Source: CBDDIP01 sp965279405 (lineage in GTDB: Bacteria > Actinomycetota > Acidimicrobiia > Acidimicrobiales > Ilumatobacteraceae). Taken from it: a stretch of 64,000 bases of DNA. Where the stretch lies: NCBI GenBank assembly GCA_965279405.1, contig OZ257157.1:1302001-1366000 (forward strand). The letters run 5' to 3'. The first letter of the stretch is position 1. Each line of letters starts with the position of its first letter. The notes beneath the pieces are model-generated. The model was given only the letters and a program-made list of their open reading frames with translations. It was not told where the DNA came from and searched no databases. Below are positions 33,602 through 43,873 of this stretch, piece after piece. The translations under genes and the position numbers were made by a program.

Positions 33602-36130
33602 CTACCTGTAGTCGCGGGCGTGGCTGCCTTCGTACAGTGCCGACACCTGGGCGCCGTCGAACTCCATCGCCTCTGCGCGGATTCCTGGGTCGTGGAGGTC
33701 GAGCACTCGAAGCTGGTCCCCGACTTTCACGATCGACTCGATACGCACGTAGTGGTCGCCGTAGAGCTCGGCGTACCGAGCGAGCGCCTGCAGCTTCGGG
33801 CGGGTGTCGGCCAGGTAGTCGCCGTGGGGATCGATGATCGACACGCCGAGCGTGCCGTCACCTCGACGTGACACCACGAGGAAGTCGACCTGCAGCGAAC
33901 CCCACGCTGCGCTGTCGTCTTGGTAGGCGATTCGCAGCGAGGCGGGAGTTGGGCGTGCGGGATTTCGATACCAGGCGACGAAGGTCGGCCGGGCGGCTTC
34001 CGTCTCCAGCACGGCGCGTTCCCATGAGTTCAGGTCTGCCGGGAAGTAGCCGCCGGCATCGGCGTAGAGGTGACCGGTGTAGGTGGGCAGGTCGTCGCCC
34101 CCTGCCTTGCGTGTGGCGGCGGTCAGGTTCTGACGCAGATCGACGGTGACGGCCTCAGGCCGAGCAGTCTGCTCCTGGACTCGTCGGAAGGCGTCGCGGG
34201 TCGCTCCGGTGGTGTTCTTGATGTCGACGGCATAGTCGGCCAGGCGATGTTGCACCCAGAGCGTTGCTTCGCGTTCGACCTCGCCGATCACCTCGGGCAC
34301 CATGAAGAGCGCGGCGACCTCGACGGCCACGTCAATCGGGTCGGCGTCGGCGCCGGCAAGGCGGGCTCTGTGCTGCCAGTAGTCCATCCCGACGCCTTCG
34401 CGGACGGAGCGGATGATCTTGCGCACTTCCCGCTCGAGGTCGGTGGCATGGGTGGCGACTTGGTAGGTCTCGTAGCGGAAGCCGCTGCCGTCGAAGCTGT
34501 AGCGACCGCGGGCCAGGTCGGCGTGCTCGATGTTCTGCACGTTGGCAGCAACCGCCTCCGCGTGCTGGGCGGCAAGTCCGTCGAGCTTGGCATTCAACGC
34601 TTTGGTGAGGCGCTGGCCAGCAGCCGCGAGCAGGGCAGTGCCGCTGATGTTGTCGGTGAGCAGGCGGGTGAGTTCCTTGGCACGTCGCAACGGGTTGGCC
34701 AACGCATCGGGGGCGGGCAACGACGGCAGGGCCTCGATCACGTCGAACACCTCCGCCGGCACGTGTGAGTTGCGTTCGAACACCTTCGGCGCGCGCACCA
34801 CCGTTGCGCCGACGCGACCCTCCGCACCGCTCTTACCGTTGCCTTCGAGCTCGTCCTTGATGGCATGCAGCGCGTCGCGATTGAACTTGGGCAGGTAACA
34901 CGCGACGGTGTTCAAGGCGTCGTCGGTGGCGATGCGATGGGCCAGCGGCGAACGCACCATCCGGCCGATGATCTGAGCGATGTGGGTGGCATCCGCTGCG
35001 GGACGTTCGCTGTAGAGCACCTCGGCACGCGGGCAGTCCCATCCGGTCGAGATAGCCGTCTTCGCCAGCACGACGCGAACGGCGTGATCGTTCTCGATCG
35101 ATTCAGGCGCTACCCAGTCGACGGCACGACCCCCGATATGGAGACGTTCGTGCTCACCGAACACATGCGCTACTGCGCCTGGTCCGAGTGCCGTCCATTC
35201 CGAGTCGATCACGTTCACGATCTCGGTGAGGTGCGCGTCACTCGCCTTGTCGGCGACCTGCACGACGAGCACTGGCAGCACCTCTGGCGAGTTCTGCTCG
35301 GTGGCGTAATCGCGCCAGCGACGGTCGTAGTCGAGGGCAGACCGTACGGCCTCGCGGAGGAGGGTCGAACCGAACGCGCCCTTCTCGTCGGGCTCGTCCA
35401 GGCCGATCTCGTCCTTGATCAACCCGGAGGCGCGAACCCGATCGACATCGACCTCGACGTGCGGATAGTTCGTGCGATCGGCGACGCCGTCCATCGCCGT
35501 CGCGAACCGCGCAATGGTCGCCGAGATGCCCCACACCAGCGGAACGGCAGCGTGCGACCCGGGAGCGCCGGCGATGATGCGTTGCACGATGGTCTTGCGG
35601 TCAGTCGCCGGCTTCACGCCGCGGTGGGCCTCGTCGAGCACCACGTACAGGTCGGTAGTACCGCCGTTGATCGTGTTGGCGATCACCTCCCAGAACGAGT
35701 ACTGGCGAAGGTTGCGCCCACCTTGAGCGAGACCAGCGTTCTTCGACAGCTTCTGGATGTTGAGGAAGTACACCCGCCCACCCGACAGCGTCGAGTCGAG
35801 GAAGTCGTTGTCCAGGATCGCGAGCCGGCTGGGTTGCAGCAGGTCGGACGCGGCCAACATCTTGTTGCGTGTCTGCCGGTTCAGCGCGGGGTCGTCGGTC
35901 ACCCAAAGGAACGTCGCCCGCGGATCGGCATCGACGCCGAGGTCACTGGAGCCGTGCAGCATCGCTTCAATCACGGCGGTCGCGATCACAGTCTTGCCAG
36001 CACCGGTGATCGCCGACAGCGCAAAGCTTGACCGGCTGCGGTCCTCCTGCCAATCGCGCCGGCCGCGGCGAAGCTGCTTCAGGCACCCGAGGGCTGCATC
36101 ACGCTGATAGTCGAACAGTTGATACTTCAC
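33602..36130 (-). CDS. res: Type III restriction enzyme, Res subunit (helicase-nuclease)
   Basis: The product has 842 residues. Superfamily 2 helicase motifs are Walker A in SAITGAGKTVIA (about 39-50), DEAH in VVLDEAHRG (about 162-170) and GISAT (motif III). A C-terminal PD-(D/E)xK-type nuclease region near 740-780 reads QVDFLVVSRRGDG then VSIIDPHGDYL. The GTG start overlaps the mod stop by four bases, the standard mod-res operon order. With Mod it would cut unmodified DNA between two head-to-head sites. No frameshift is visible, so the system appears intact. Confidence 0.9.
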   Translation of the reverse strand: MKYQLFDYQRDAALGCLKQLRRGRRDWQEDRSRSSFALSAITGAGKTVIATAVIEAMLHGSSDLGVDADPRATFLWVTDDPALNRQTRNKMLAASDLLQPSRLAILDNDFLDSTLSGGRVYFLNIQKLSKNAGLAQGGRNLRQYSFWEVIANTINGGTTDLYVVLDEAHRGVKPATDRKTIVQRIIAGAPGSHAAVPLVWGISATIARFATAMDGVADRTNYPHVEVDVDRVRASGLIKDEIGLDEPDEKGAFGSTLLREAVRSALDYDRRWRDYATEQNSPEVLPVLVVQVADKASDAHLTEIVNVIDSEWTALGPGAVAHVFGEHERLHIGGRAVDWVAPESIENDHAVRVVLAKTAISTGWDCPRAEVLYSERPAADATHIAQIIGRMVRSPLAHRIATDDALNTVACYLPKFNRDALHAIKDELEGNGKSGAEGRVGATVVRAPKVFERNSHVPAEVFDVIEALPSLPAPDALANPLRRAKELTRLLTDNISGTALLAAAGQRLTKALNAKLDGLAAQHAEAVAANVQNIEHADLARGRYSFDGSGFRYETYQVATHATDLEREVRKIIRSVREGVGMDYWQHRARLAGADADPIDVAVEVAALFMVPEVIGEVEREATLWVQHRLADYAVDIKNTTGATRDAFRRVQEQTARPEAVTVDLRQNLTAATRKAGGDDLPTYTGHLYADAGGYFPADLNSWERAVLETEAARPTFVAWYRNPARPTPASLRIAYQDDSAAWGSLQVDFLVVSRRGDGTLGVSIIDPHGDYLADTRPKLQALARYAELYGDHYVRIESIVKVGDQLRVLDLHDPGIRAEAMEFDGAQVSALYEGSHARDYR

Positions 36131-38244
36131 GACACCCGCCCCTGGTTGATCGCGAACGTCGTCAGGTAGTTCTCGTACAAGCGCACCACTGCCAGATCCG
36201 CCGAAAGGCTCTCGGCCACGCCGGCGAAGACAGCCGCCGAGTCAGTCACCACGAACACTGTCCTCGCAGTGTCCGGCAGCGCTGCAACGAAGTCGCGCCA
36301 GCGATCCGGATCGAACAAAACCCCGTAGCGATCCGCCACAGCAAACGGGAGGAGGTCACCGCCCGCGTCGGTCCGCTCGGCCACCGTCGATCCCTGCCCG
36401 CCGGCCCGCAGCCAGAGCATCGGCGCTACCGCTTCGAAGGCCCGATCCAGTTCGACGTCAACGGGGTCGAGATACGTGAGCTTCATGAACTCCACGTTCT
36501 CCTCGAAACCCTCAGCCATCGGGAACTCATCGGTGAACTTGTAATCACCCTTGACGAGCGTGCCATCGGGCGTTCGTCCTGTGACGGCCGCCGTGATTCG
36601 CGGACGGGTCACCTTCTCGAAGATGCCCCACGCTTCCCACTCGGGATCTCCGTCGCGAAGACCGCGCATCGTCAACGACTTCGCCTCGTCCGCGGACACT
36701 TCGTTGTTGGTCACCACGATCGCCTGGCGGCGTCCGCCGTCCTGCCGGTTGAGCCGCATGAGCGCATGCGCTGTTGTTCCAGACCCTGCGAAGAAGTCCA
36801 CGACCACTGCTTCGGGCTTGTTGCCGACAGCGATTCGGATGGCGTCCTCCTCCGCGTACAGAGACTTGGGGAACGGGAACTCCGAACCTGGGACGAACCG
36901 GGCAAGAAGCTTCGAACCGTGATCTCGGGCGTAGTGACTCGTCTGGTTCCACACTGACGCCGGCGGCTTGGTCTGAATCGAACTTGGGTCGCTCGCAAGC
37001 TCGAGCGCGCCTTCGACAGTCCGCCCCGTCACCCTGACTCGACCGGCTTCGATCGCTGCAACGGTGCCAGGGCGGAGGTAGGTGACGGGTCTCAACCCAG
37101 TTGTCAGATCCCGCCTCCCGAGCCGAGCGGTTCCGTTCGCGAGGTACTCCACCATCTTCTCGCGGGTGAACCTCCAGGTCTGTTCTCTGCCATTCGAGAC
37201 CGGCCAGATTGCTTGGGTTCCCTCTGGCGCTCGGTACTCCGCCAACGCCTCCCCAGAGCGAAGAGGCGGTCCTACGGAGTGAAGTTCTCCGTTGTCCGAC
37301 CGAATCAGGACGGGATAGAACAACGTCGTCTCCGTGTAGTAGCTGCGCAGCGCTTTCCGGCTTCCTACCCTGACGGCAGAGAACCAGAAGGTGGCCGTCG
37401 GCACTTCGCTGCCACTGTCGTTCTCAACGAGGAGGTTCGAAGTCCAGTTGGCAGCGGAGGACTCACCGAGGAACACGAAGAACGCGTACTCCTCCACCCG
37501 GGTAAACCGGTCAGGGCGCGGTGAGCCTGCGCGGTTCGTGACGATTGTCACTTGCTGAACATCCTTGCCCGGAAACGTCTGCTGAAGCAGCAGACCAAGC
37601 CGCAGGAACTCCTTCTCGTCGATCGTCACGATGAGCACCGAGTCGTCGGGGTTGAGCAATTCCTTCGACAGAAGCAGACGTCGCTCCATGAATGCCAGCC
37701 ACTTGCTGTGGCGATAGGCATCGTCGCCATCGACGTAGTTGTTGTCGTACTTCCAGTCTCTCGCGCCCGTGTTGTACGGCGGGTCGATGTAGATGCAGTC
37801 CACCTTGCCAGCATGAGTGAACTGCAGCATCTCCAGTGCGTGGTGATTCTCGGCGTTGATCACCAAGTGCGCCGGCTTGTCGCCTCCGCGCTGGATACTG
37901 CCCACGCTTGTGAGGCCGGGGTACACCGGCTCGCCGAACTCGGCCACGACCACGAGGTCGTCCAACGGAACCGTGTCGCGTGTGCCGTCGTCGGTCACCA
38001 CGGTTGCTTGGCCGCGCCGGACGCCCTCCACCTTCATCGGCCCGCTGTTCTTGTCGGCACGGCGAACCACTTTGGTCCCGCGGCGCACGGGGTACTCGGG
38101 CAGGCGCACGCGCTCGGGCAGATGCGCCTCGAACACCAGCCCGAAGCTGCGTTTGGCTCGCACCTTGTCCACTGCGGCGCGCAGCTCTGCGCGGAGTCCG
38201 GGATCTGCGACCTTCTCGAGCAATACGTCCAGCTCGTCAGCCAT
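36127..38244 (-). CDS. mod: Type III DNA methyltransferase, Mod subunit
   Basis: The product has 705 residues. The catalytic motif IV is DPPYNTG (about 151-157), and the AdoMet-binding motif I is VVDFFAGSGTTAHAL (about 478-492). This IV-before-I order is the beta class typical of type III Mod proteins, which methylate N6 of adenine. The segment between them is long and holds the target-recognition domain. No simple-sequence repeats that would suggest phase variation are present. It lies 60 bases downstream of the relaxase stop on the same strand. Confidence 0.9.
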   Translation of the reverse strand: MADELDVLLEKVADPGLRAELRAAVDKVRAKRSFGLVFEAHLPERVRLPEYPVRRGTKVVRRADKNSGPMKVEGVRRGQATVVTDDGTRDTVPLDDLVVVAEFGEPVYPGLTSVGSIQRGGDKPAHLVINAENHHALEMLQFTHAGKVDCIYIDPPYNTGARDWKYDNNYVDGDDAYRHSKWLAFMERRLLLSKELLNPDDSVLIVTIDEKEFLRLGLLLQQTFPGKDVQQVTIVTNRAGSPRPDRFTRVEEYAFFVFLGESSAANWTSNLLVENDSGSEVPTATFWFSAVRVGSRKALRSYYTETTLFYPVLIRSDNGELHSVGPPLRSGEALAEYRAPEGTQAIWPVSNGREQTWRFTREKMVEYLANGTARLGRRDLTTGLRPVTYLRPGTVAAIEAGRVRVTGRTVEGALELASDPSSIQTKPPASVWNQTSHYARDHGSKLLARFVPGSEFPFPKSLYAEEDAIRIAVGNKPEAVVVDFFAGSGTTAHALMRLNRQDGGRRQAIVVTNNEVSADEAKSLTMRGLRDGDPEWEAWGIFEKVTRPRITAAVTGRTPDGTLVKGDYKFTDEFPMAEGFEENVEFMKLTYLDPVDVELDRAFEAVAPMLWLRAGGQGSTVAERTDAGGDLLPFAVADRYGVLFDPDRWRDFVAALPDTARTVFVVTDSAAVFAGVAESLSADLAVVRLYENYLTTFAINQGRVS

Positions 38245-38303
38245 TGTTGTGTCCCGCGAACTCCATCAAAGTCACACTAGGAGACGCAGAGGTGACCCCC
38301 CGC

Positions 38304-41300
38304 TTACTGCAGATCCAGTCCGATGCTGACTCTCGTGTTGGCACGGACGACCGGCAATTCTGGTGCGTGGGTGAGCAGCTGTCGTAGGTGTTCGTGTTCG
38401 GCGAGCTGGTCCGGGATAGCTGGGCTTGTCCCGAGGGGTTGGCTGCCGGTCACGTTCCAACGTTGGCGGTAGTCCGCGATGGCATGGAGTTGGACCCCTG
38501 AGTCGGGTTCGAGCTCGGTGGCCCATTGGGGCGCGAGTCCGCCGATTGCGATTGGCAGCCATGGCTCGTCGGCGGCAACGGCTGCGGCGAGCGCGGATCC
38601 AGTCTCCGGCACGAGGTTGTTGAGGATGGCGGCTGTGTCGGGGCCCCAGAGTTGGTTGGTGAGGGTGTTGGCGATCTCGGCGTACTCGACGATGTGTGGC
38701 CAGTGTTCGAGGATCCAGTGCCTGCGGGCGTGCTGGTGGTCGAGGGCAGCCTTGAGCACCTCGGCGGTGTCGTCGAGCAGTTGCGGGTCGCCGCGACGAA
38801 GGCGTGCGATGAGGGGTTGTTGATCGGCCGGGGCGGTCTCGAAGGTCTGGTCGAGTTCGGTCCGTCGTGCCCCAAGTTCGTGATGAGAGCGTCGGTGAGG
38901 CCAGAGGACGGTGGGCGGGTCGCGGTGGTCGAGCCAGGCTTTGGTGTGGACCAGCCGGGTGCTGAGCGCTTCCCGCGCCTGACGCGCCGCGTCGTCGAGC
39001 ACGGGCAGGACGCCGGCGTCATCGCCGGTGTTGTGGTGTCGAGTTCGCCAGGTTGCGATGTCGCGCACGGCGGTTGTCCAGGTCTGGGTGCCGATCGGGT
39101 CAGCGGGTTGGTAGCCGACGAGGGGGGTGAGCCATTGGGGTTGGTCGGCGATGAGGGTGTTCGTTGCGCGTTCGATGACGCGTCTGATGGCCTGTTGGAC
39201 GTTGTCGGCTTCGCCTGGGTCGATGCCGTTGAAGGCGAGGTAGCTGGTCCAGGTGGCCAGCGTGGCGTCGGCTGCGTGGGTGAGTTGAGCGAGGCGCGTG
39301 CGCGCAGTCTCGGGCAGCGAGCGAGGGTTCGCGTGTCCGTCGAGGATCTCGACTTCCTGCCAAGCGAGTGAGCGTTCGGCCCACTTGCCGTCGGCGGACA
39401 AGAACCCGACGAGCACGCGGCCGGCAGTGTCGTCGAGTCCGATGATCGTGCCGATGTTGTGCCGGTCGAGTGCTTTGACGGTCTGTCCGATGGCGGCGTG
39501 GGTAGCCGTGCGCGACGCTGTGGCGATCGCATGTCGGAGTTCGGTGGCATCGACGCCGATGCGCTCGTTGGCGAGGCGTTCGATGTGTCGGCACAGGTTG
39601 AGGCGAGCTTCGAGCTGGTCGAGCGGTCGCCGGGCGAGGGCGTCGACGGTGGTGACGTTTGGGTCGATGGTGTGGGCGAGGTGCTTTGCGCGGGATCGTT
39701 CGAAGGTGTCGACGAGTTCGTCGTCGATGGTCCCGGGTTCCTCGGTCGGCAGCGGTATGCCGTGTTGGTCGTGGCGTTCGAGCGGGTCGCGGGCGAGGAG
39801 GTCGTACTGTTCGGCTTCTGGTCGTGTGATCACGAGCAGGTTGGTGTGTTGTCCGCGAGACATGTCGACGTACGCGGCTTCTCGGTAGAGGCCGTCGAGG
39901 CCGACGGTGATCGCTTGTTCCCACGTGCCGCCCTGGGCACGTGTTGTGGTCAGGGCGTAGGCATGGTCGACGCGTCCACCGCGGGCGAGATAGGTCTCGT
40001 CGAGGGTGATGACCGTGCTGTGGTTGTCGAGGATGACGGAGAGCGCGCCGTCGCCGATCCCGGTGACGGTGCCGGTTTGGCCGTTGGCGACGGTGACTTG
40101 TTGGGCGTCCAGGGTGCGCGCCCGATCGCTGTTTCGGCGCAGCACGATCCGCTCCCCAACCCGGTAGCCGCGATGCCCGTAGTGCCCGTCGAGGTCGGCG
40201 GCGAGTTCTCCGTTGTCGACCAGTTGTCGGCGTGCGGCCTCGTTGAGGACGTCGACGAGCTCGTTAGTCCCGGCGAGCAGCACAACATGGCGGCCATCGC
40301 TACGGGCCTGTTGCCACCGGTCGATCGCGATCTCGACCATCTGTTGACGGTCGTCAGCGACCGTGACGCGGTCGTGGTCGAGGTAGGCACGCACGGCGAT
40401 GGTGATGTTGCCGGCGCGCAGTTCGGCGAGGGCGTCTTGTTCCCAGGGTGCGTGCTGACGTCGGTTCACGGTCAGTTCCGCAACGGTGCTCGTGCGTGTG
40501 GTTGCGGCCGAGAACCCGCCTCCGGCGTCGATCTCGGGGAGCTGGTGGTGATCGCCGACCAGGATCACCCGTCCCCCAGCCGCGCGAACATGATTGATGC
40601 TTCGTTCGAGGAGGCGGACGTCGGTCATTCCCGCTTCGTCGATGACCACCACTGTGGAGAGGGTTGGTTGTTCGTGGCCGCGTTCCCACGCTGCCAGTAG
40701 CGAGTGCAGGGTGCGTGACGGGATGTTCGCGCCGGCGTGCAGTTCGATCGCCGCCCGGGCCGATGGGGCGGCGCCGATCACCTGGTGGCCGGCGCGCTGG
40801 TAGGCGTCGCGGACGGTGTCGAGCGTGAAGGTTTTGCCGGTCCCCGCGGGCCCGACGAGCACTGCCAGCGGTCCGGTGGCGGCGCACAGCGTGCGCACCG
40901 CCGTCGCCTGATCGACACCGATCGTGATCCGGTCGGCGATCGCTGATTCGACGATGTCGGCGGTGATCGGCTGGTTGGTGCCGGTGGCGGTGAACGCCGC
41001 GAGGAGGCGTTGCTCAATGTTGAGCATGTCGCGACTGGTGTAGCGGGCGCGGCCGCGTGGCGCTGGTGTGTCCGGTTCGTGAACCGCGATCACTTGGTCG
41101 CTGGCCAGGACGCTGGCCACGACACGATCGATCGTGGCGACCGTCGCACCCGTTCCGATTCGGGCGGCGACAGCTTCGGTCAACTCGAAGCGGGTGAACG
41201 TGGTCGAGGTTTGGGTGAGCTCTCGCCGGAGCAGATCGGCGATCCATTCCTCTGGTTCGACGGTTCGCTCGTAGTGGTCGGCATCTCCGGCCTCATCGAA

Positions 41301-42332
41301 CGCGACCGCCGCCAGCCGCCACACCTCACCCACTGGGTCGGTGGCGACGGTCTGGGTGGCTTGGACGATCAGCCGCTCGGCCTGGTCCGGGCCCCACCCT
41401 TCGGTGATTGCTTCGCGTTTCCATCCTGCATCGAGCCGCTCGCCTTCGCGTTCGGGCTTGCCCCGCCGTGTCGCCAACGTGGCATCCTGCGCGGCCTGCG
41501 GGGTGTCGGCTCGACCGTTCGAAGCAAGCCACGATTCGATCTCGGCGCGGCGTTTCGAGAACACCTCGAGCAGATGCGAGGGCACGCCAGCGACTTCTTG
41601 CACGTGACGGCCACGGACCCAGTCGACACCGAGACTGGCGGTGAGTTCGCGGCGGGCGACAGCCTGGAAGATCTGGCCGGCGGTCTTGGCGGAGCGGTAG
41701 ATCTCCGGGTGAGCGAACGCCGACCAGCGTCCGTCGTTGCCTTCGACGAGGTTGGCGACGAGCACATGCCAGTGCAGCAGCGGGTCACCGGCGCGTGAGG
41801 TGCGATGACGGAAACCTGCTGCGACGACGCCGTGGGTGGTGATCCGCTGTGGCCGCCACTGGGTCGTGTTGTTTGGGTCGAGGGCTTGTTGCTTGTCGAG
41901 CCACGCCTTGTTGTGCGATCCACGGTTGGCGCGGATTGCTTCGCGTTCCAGCCAGGCGACCGCTTCGCGGACGGCGGTCTCGCCGGCGTCGATGATCGCA
42001 CCTTGGACGCGGGGATCGTCGGAGACGGCGTACAGCACGCTGGCCGACTTCGGCAGTTTGAACGTCAGATCGAACCCCGGGACGCGCCGTGCCGAGGTGC
42101 GGAGCTGGTTGCCGTTCGGGTCAAGACCGCCGGTGCCGGGGGCGAGTCCGGCGAGCGCGGCGCGCAGATCGTCGGGGCGGACGTCGCCGGTCAGGTCGAG
42201 TCGTGCGGCTCCCCCGCCGAGCCATTGGCCGACAGATTCGCCGGCGCCGGTGTAGTAGTCGTCGAGGGATTGGGCGACCCCGGACAGGTGGTAGGCCTCT
42301 TGGCCGACTCGGAGTTTGGCGATCGACAGCAT
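38304..42332 (-). CDS. traA: MobF/TraA-type relaxase-helicase
   Basis: The product has 1342 residues from the ATG at 42332, which starts the family-typical MLSIAKLRVGQEAYHLSG. The relaxase domain has DDYYTG tyrosines near residues 25-30 and a metal-binding HWHVLVAN (about 180-187). The RecD-like helicase has Walker A VGPAGTGKTFT (about 488-498), Walker B VVIDEAGMTD and VGDHHQLPEIDAGGGF. It ends its helicase core with TTTRAQGGTWEQAI and VDMSRGQHTN. It would nick oriT, unwind the strand and travel with it through the VirD4/VirB4 machine. The 311-base region upstream is the most likely oriT. Confidence 0.9.
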   Translation of the reverse strand: MLSIAKLRVGQEAYHLSGVAQSLDDYYTGAGESVGQWLGGGAARLDLTGDVRPDDLRAALAGLAPGTGGLDPNGNQLRTSARRVPGFDLTFKLPKSASVLYAVSDDPRVQGAIIDAGETAVREAVAWLEREAIRANRGSHNKAWLDKQQALDPNNTTQWRPQRITTHGVVAAGFRHRTSRAGDPLLHWHVLVANLVEGNDGRWSAFAHPEIYRSAKTAGQIFQAVARRELTASLGVDWVRGRHVQEVAGVPSHLLEVFSKRRAEIESWLASNGRADTPQAAQDATLATRRGKPEREGERLDAGWKREAITEGWGPDQAERLIVQATQTVATDPVGEVWRLAAVAFDEAGDADHYERTVEPEEWIADLLRRELTQTSTTFTRFELTEAVAARIGTGATVATIDRVVASVLASDQVIAVHEPDTPAPRGRARYTSRDMLNIEQRLLAAFTATGTNQPITADIVESAIADRITIGVDQATAVRTLCAATGPLAVLVGPAGTGKTFTLDTVRDAYQRAGHQVIGAAPSARAAIELHAGANIPSRTLHSLLAAWERGHEQPTLSTVVVIDEAGMTDVRLLERSINHVRAAGGRVILVGDHHQLPEIDAGGGFSAATTRTSTVAELTVNRRQHAPWEQDALAELRAGNITIAVRAYLDHDRVTVADDRQQMVEIAIDRWQQARSDGRHVVLLAGTNELVDVLNEAARRQLVDNGELAADLDGHYGHRGYRVGERIVLRRNSDRARTLDAQQVTVANGQTGTVTGIGDGALSVILDNHSTVITLDETYLARGGRVDHAYALTTTRAQGGTWEQAITVGLDGLYREAAYVDMSRGQHTNLLVITRPEAEQYDLLARDPLERHDQHGIPLPTEEPGTIDDELVDTFERSRAKHLAHTIDPNVTTVDALARRPLDQLEARLNLCRHIERLANERIGVDATELRHAIATASRTATHAAIGQTVKALDRHNIGTIIGLDDTAGRVLVGFLSADGKWAERSLAWQEVEILDGHANPRSLPETARTRLAQLTHAADATLATWTSYLAFNGIDPGEADNVQQAIRRVIERATNTLIADQPQWLTPLVGYQPADPIGTQTWTTAVRDIATWRTRHHNTGDDAGVLPVLDDAARQAREALSTRLVHTKAWLDHRDPPTVLWPHRRSHHELGARRTELDQTFETAPADQQPLIARLRRGDPQLLDDTAEVLKAALDHQHARRHWILEHWPHIVEYAEIANTLTNQLWGPDTAAILNNLVPETGSALAAAVAADEPWLPIAIGGLAPQWATELEPDSGVQLHAIADYRQRWNVTGSQPLGTSPAIPDQLAEHEHLRQLLTHAPELPVVRANTRVSIGLDLQ

Positions 42333-42643
42333 GGTGCACCGACGCACCCCACCCCGCTGGCGATGCGGTCGCGACGCCTGTTCACCCTTGGGTCGTAATC
42401 TGTGCATTCTGATCGGCGATTTCGGGCGCGGATCGGGAACACGGCGCGATTGCGGTCGGGAACGCGTTGACCGACGTGATTCGTTCGTGTGGTGGACGGG
42501 GTGGGGTTGTTCGGTGAGCGAGCGCGCAGCGTGCGGGCTCGGGAATCGAGACAGCGGTCATGTCGCACACGGACACGGGACGTTCGAGGAGCGGTCGCAG
42601 CGGTCGGTCGGGTCGGGTTGCGTCGATGGTGCGCGACGGGTTC
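42333..42643. other. Intergenic region between relaxase and XRE gene: candidate oriT/operators
   Basis: No gene is supported here on either strand. Two CGGGAAC words (42434-42440 and 42457-42463, 23 bases apart) match the iterons at 28.2 and 30.6 kb. The word CATGTCGCACAC occurs at 42559 and again at 42643. Divergent relaxase and regulator genes make this the best place for promoters and an origin of transfer, but no nick site could be assigned. Confidence 0.4.
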
Positions 42644-42976
42644 ATGTCGCACACTGCGGCTGCGAATCTTCGACGAGGCCGGCGGTGTTGCGGGTGGTCG
42701 CAGGCAGAGCTCGGTCAGCGAGTGGCGCCGCTGCTCGAGGGGGTGTCGCTGACGCAAGCTCAGGTGTCGGCGCTCGAGCTTGGTCGGACGCACCTGACCA
42801 TCGATGTTCTCGTCGTGTTCGCGATCACGCTGGGCGTGTCGGTGGTCGACCTCGTCACCCCGACGGCAGAGGTGCCGGTTCCCGCGTGGGCGTCAGCGGC
42901 GTTCGCGACGCCGTCGCTGATTGCGGTGTCCGACGGTGAGTTGATCGCCGAGGTGGGCCGGCGGCTTCGCCGCTGA
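42644..42976 (+). CDS. XRE-like regulator
   Basis: The product has 110 residues from the ATG at 42644; an in-frame ATG at 42560 would add 28 low-complexity Arg/Ser residues. The helix-turn-helix reads GWSQAELGQRVAPLL followed by LTQAQVSALELGRTHLTIDVLVVFA, typical Cro/C1. It diverges from the relaxase gene across the region carrying two CGGGAAC words, so it could control transfer genes. Neither candidate start has a strong ribosome site. Confidence 0.7.
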   Translation: MSHTAAANLRRGRRCCGWSQAELGQRVAPLLEGVSLTQAQVSALELGRTHLTIDVLVVFAITLGVSVVDLVTPTAEVPVPAWASAAFATPSLIAVSDGELIAEVGRRLRR

Positions 42977-43075
42977 GTGCGGTTGGTCGCAGGTCGTGAC
43001 GCGCGACGGATTCTCGAGGGGTGGGGTGACTCTGCGTCGAGGACGCGCTGGGCGGGCTCGACTCTCGGGAGGTCG

Positions 43076-43390
43076 ATGATGCGATCAGAAGCGGTGAGCT
43101 CGCTGCGGAACTGGGCCAAGGATCGGCTCGGCGAACAGGAAGATCTGCTGCGCTCGGTAGAGCGCGCAATTTCGCGTTTGGCGGAGCTTGATCACGAGCG
43201 CACGCAAGTGGTCGAGACGATCGGTGCCTGCATTGTCCGTCTCGGTGAACTCGGGCTTGACGAGCAACAGGTCGCAGCGTTCGTCGGAGTCGAACTCGCC
43301 GCGCTGCGCGCCGGCCGCTCCAAGCCGGCCGGCACCGTCCCGACACGTCGCGCACCGGCGGCACTGGTGAACGGCGAGGTGCTGTCGTGA
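43076..43390 (+). CDS. Small helical protein, possible HTH
   Basis: The product has 104 residues. The ATG at 43076 follows GGGAGG by three to four bases; a second ATG lies one codon on. A charged coiled-coil-like helix (about 18-45) precedes LGELGLDEQQVAAFVGVELAAL, which looks like a degenerate HTH, and a basic tail. No family is recognised. Its stop overlaps the next gene's GTG by four bases. Confidence 0.55.
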   Translation: MMRSEAVSSLRNWAKDRLGEQEDLLRSVERAISRLAELDHERTQVVETIGACIVRLGELGLDEQQVAAFVGVELAALRAGRSKPAGTVPTRRAPAALVNGEVLS

Positions 43391-43791
43391 CCGGAACGAG
43401 CCCAGTCGAGGAGTGGTTCGCCCGGAACCCGCGTCGGAGCAGCCCCGAGGTCGACTACGGGCAACGTTGGACCTCAACTCGCGAACCGGGCGTCGAGTGG
43501 CGGATCGCCTGGAACACCGGCACCGGCGAGGTGTACGCGGCCCGCCGTGACGACGCCGATCTGCACGTGCTCGGCATCGCCCGCACCTTCGCTGAAGCCG
43601 AGACGGCACTACAGGGATGGGCGAGCCACGCCAACCAACCAGGCGAGCTCGATTGGGCGATCGAACGGACCCGTGATCTCACTGGCGACGGCGAACTCTC
43701 GCTCCACCTTTCGCGCCTCCGCGCCGACCTCAGCGAGCTGGCCTCGCATCCGGAACCTCTCGGTCGTGAAGGGCTGTCGGTCGAGCTCTGA
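43387..43791 (+). CDS. Small soluble protein of unknown function
   Basis: The product has 134 residues. A beta-rich first half (RWTSTREPGVEWRIAWN, then GEVYAARRDDADLHVLGIA) is followed by two helices. No family is recognised. The GTG start overlaps the previous stop by four bases, so it belongs to the same small operon as the helical protein. It converges on the PD-(D/E)xK-like gene with 82 bases between. Confidence 0.55.
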   Translation: MTGTSPVEEWFARNPRRSSPEVDYGQRWTSTREPGVEWRIAWNTGTGEVYAARRDDADLHVLGIARTFAEAETALQGWASHANQPGELDWAIERTRDLTGDGELSLHLSRLRADLSELASHPEPLGREGLSVEL

Positions 43792-43873
43792 TCTGAAGGC
43801 ACTTCACGCATTCGGTGGCCACCGTCTCTGCCGCTGAACGCGAGTGGCGGCCCGGTCGGAGGCTCTCGGCCCG

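Noticed and set aside
34865..36031. Plus-strand frame of 388 codons opposite the Res gene
   Set aside because: Antisense to conserved helicase motifs; no motif of its own.
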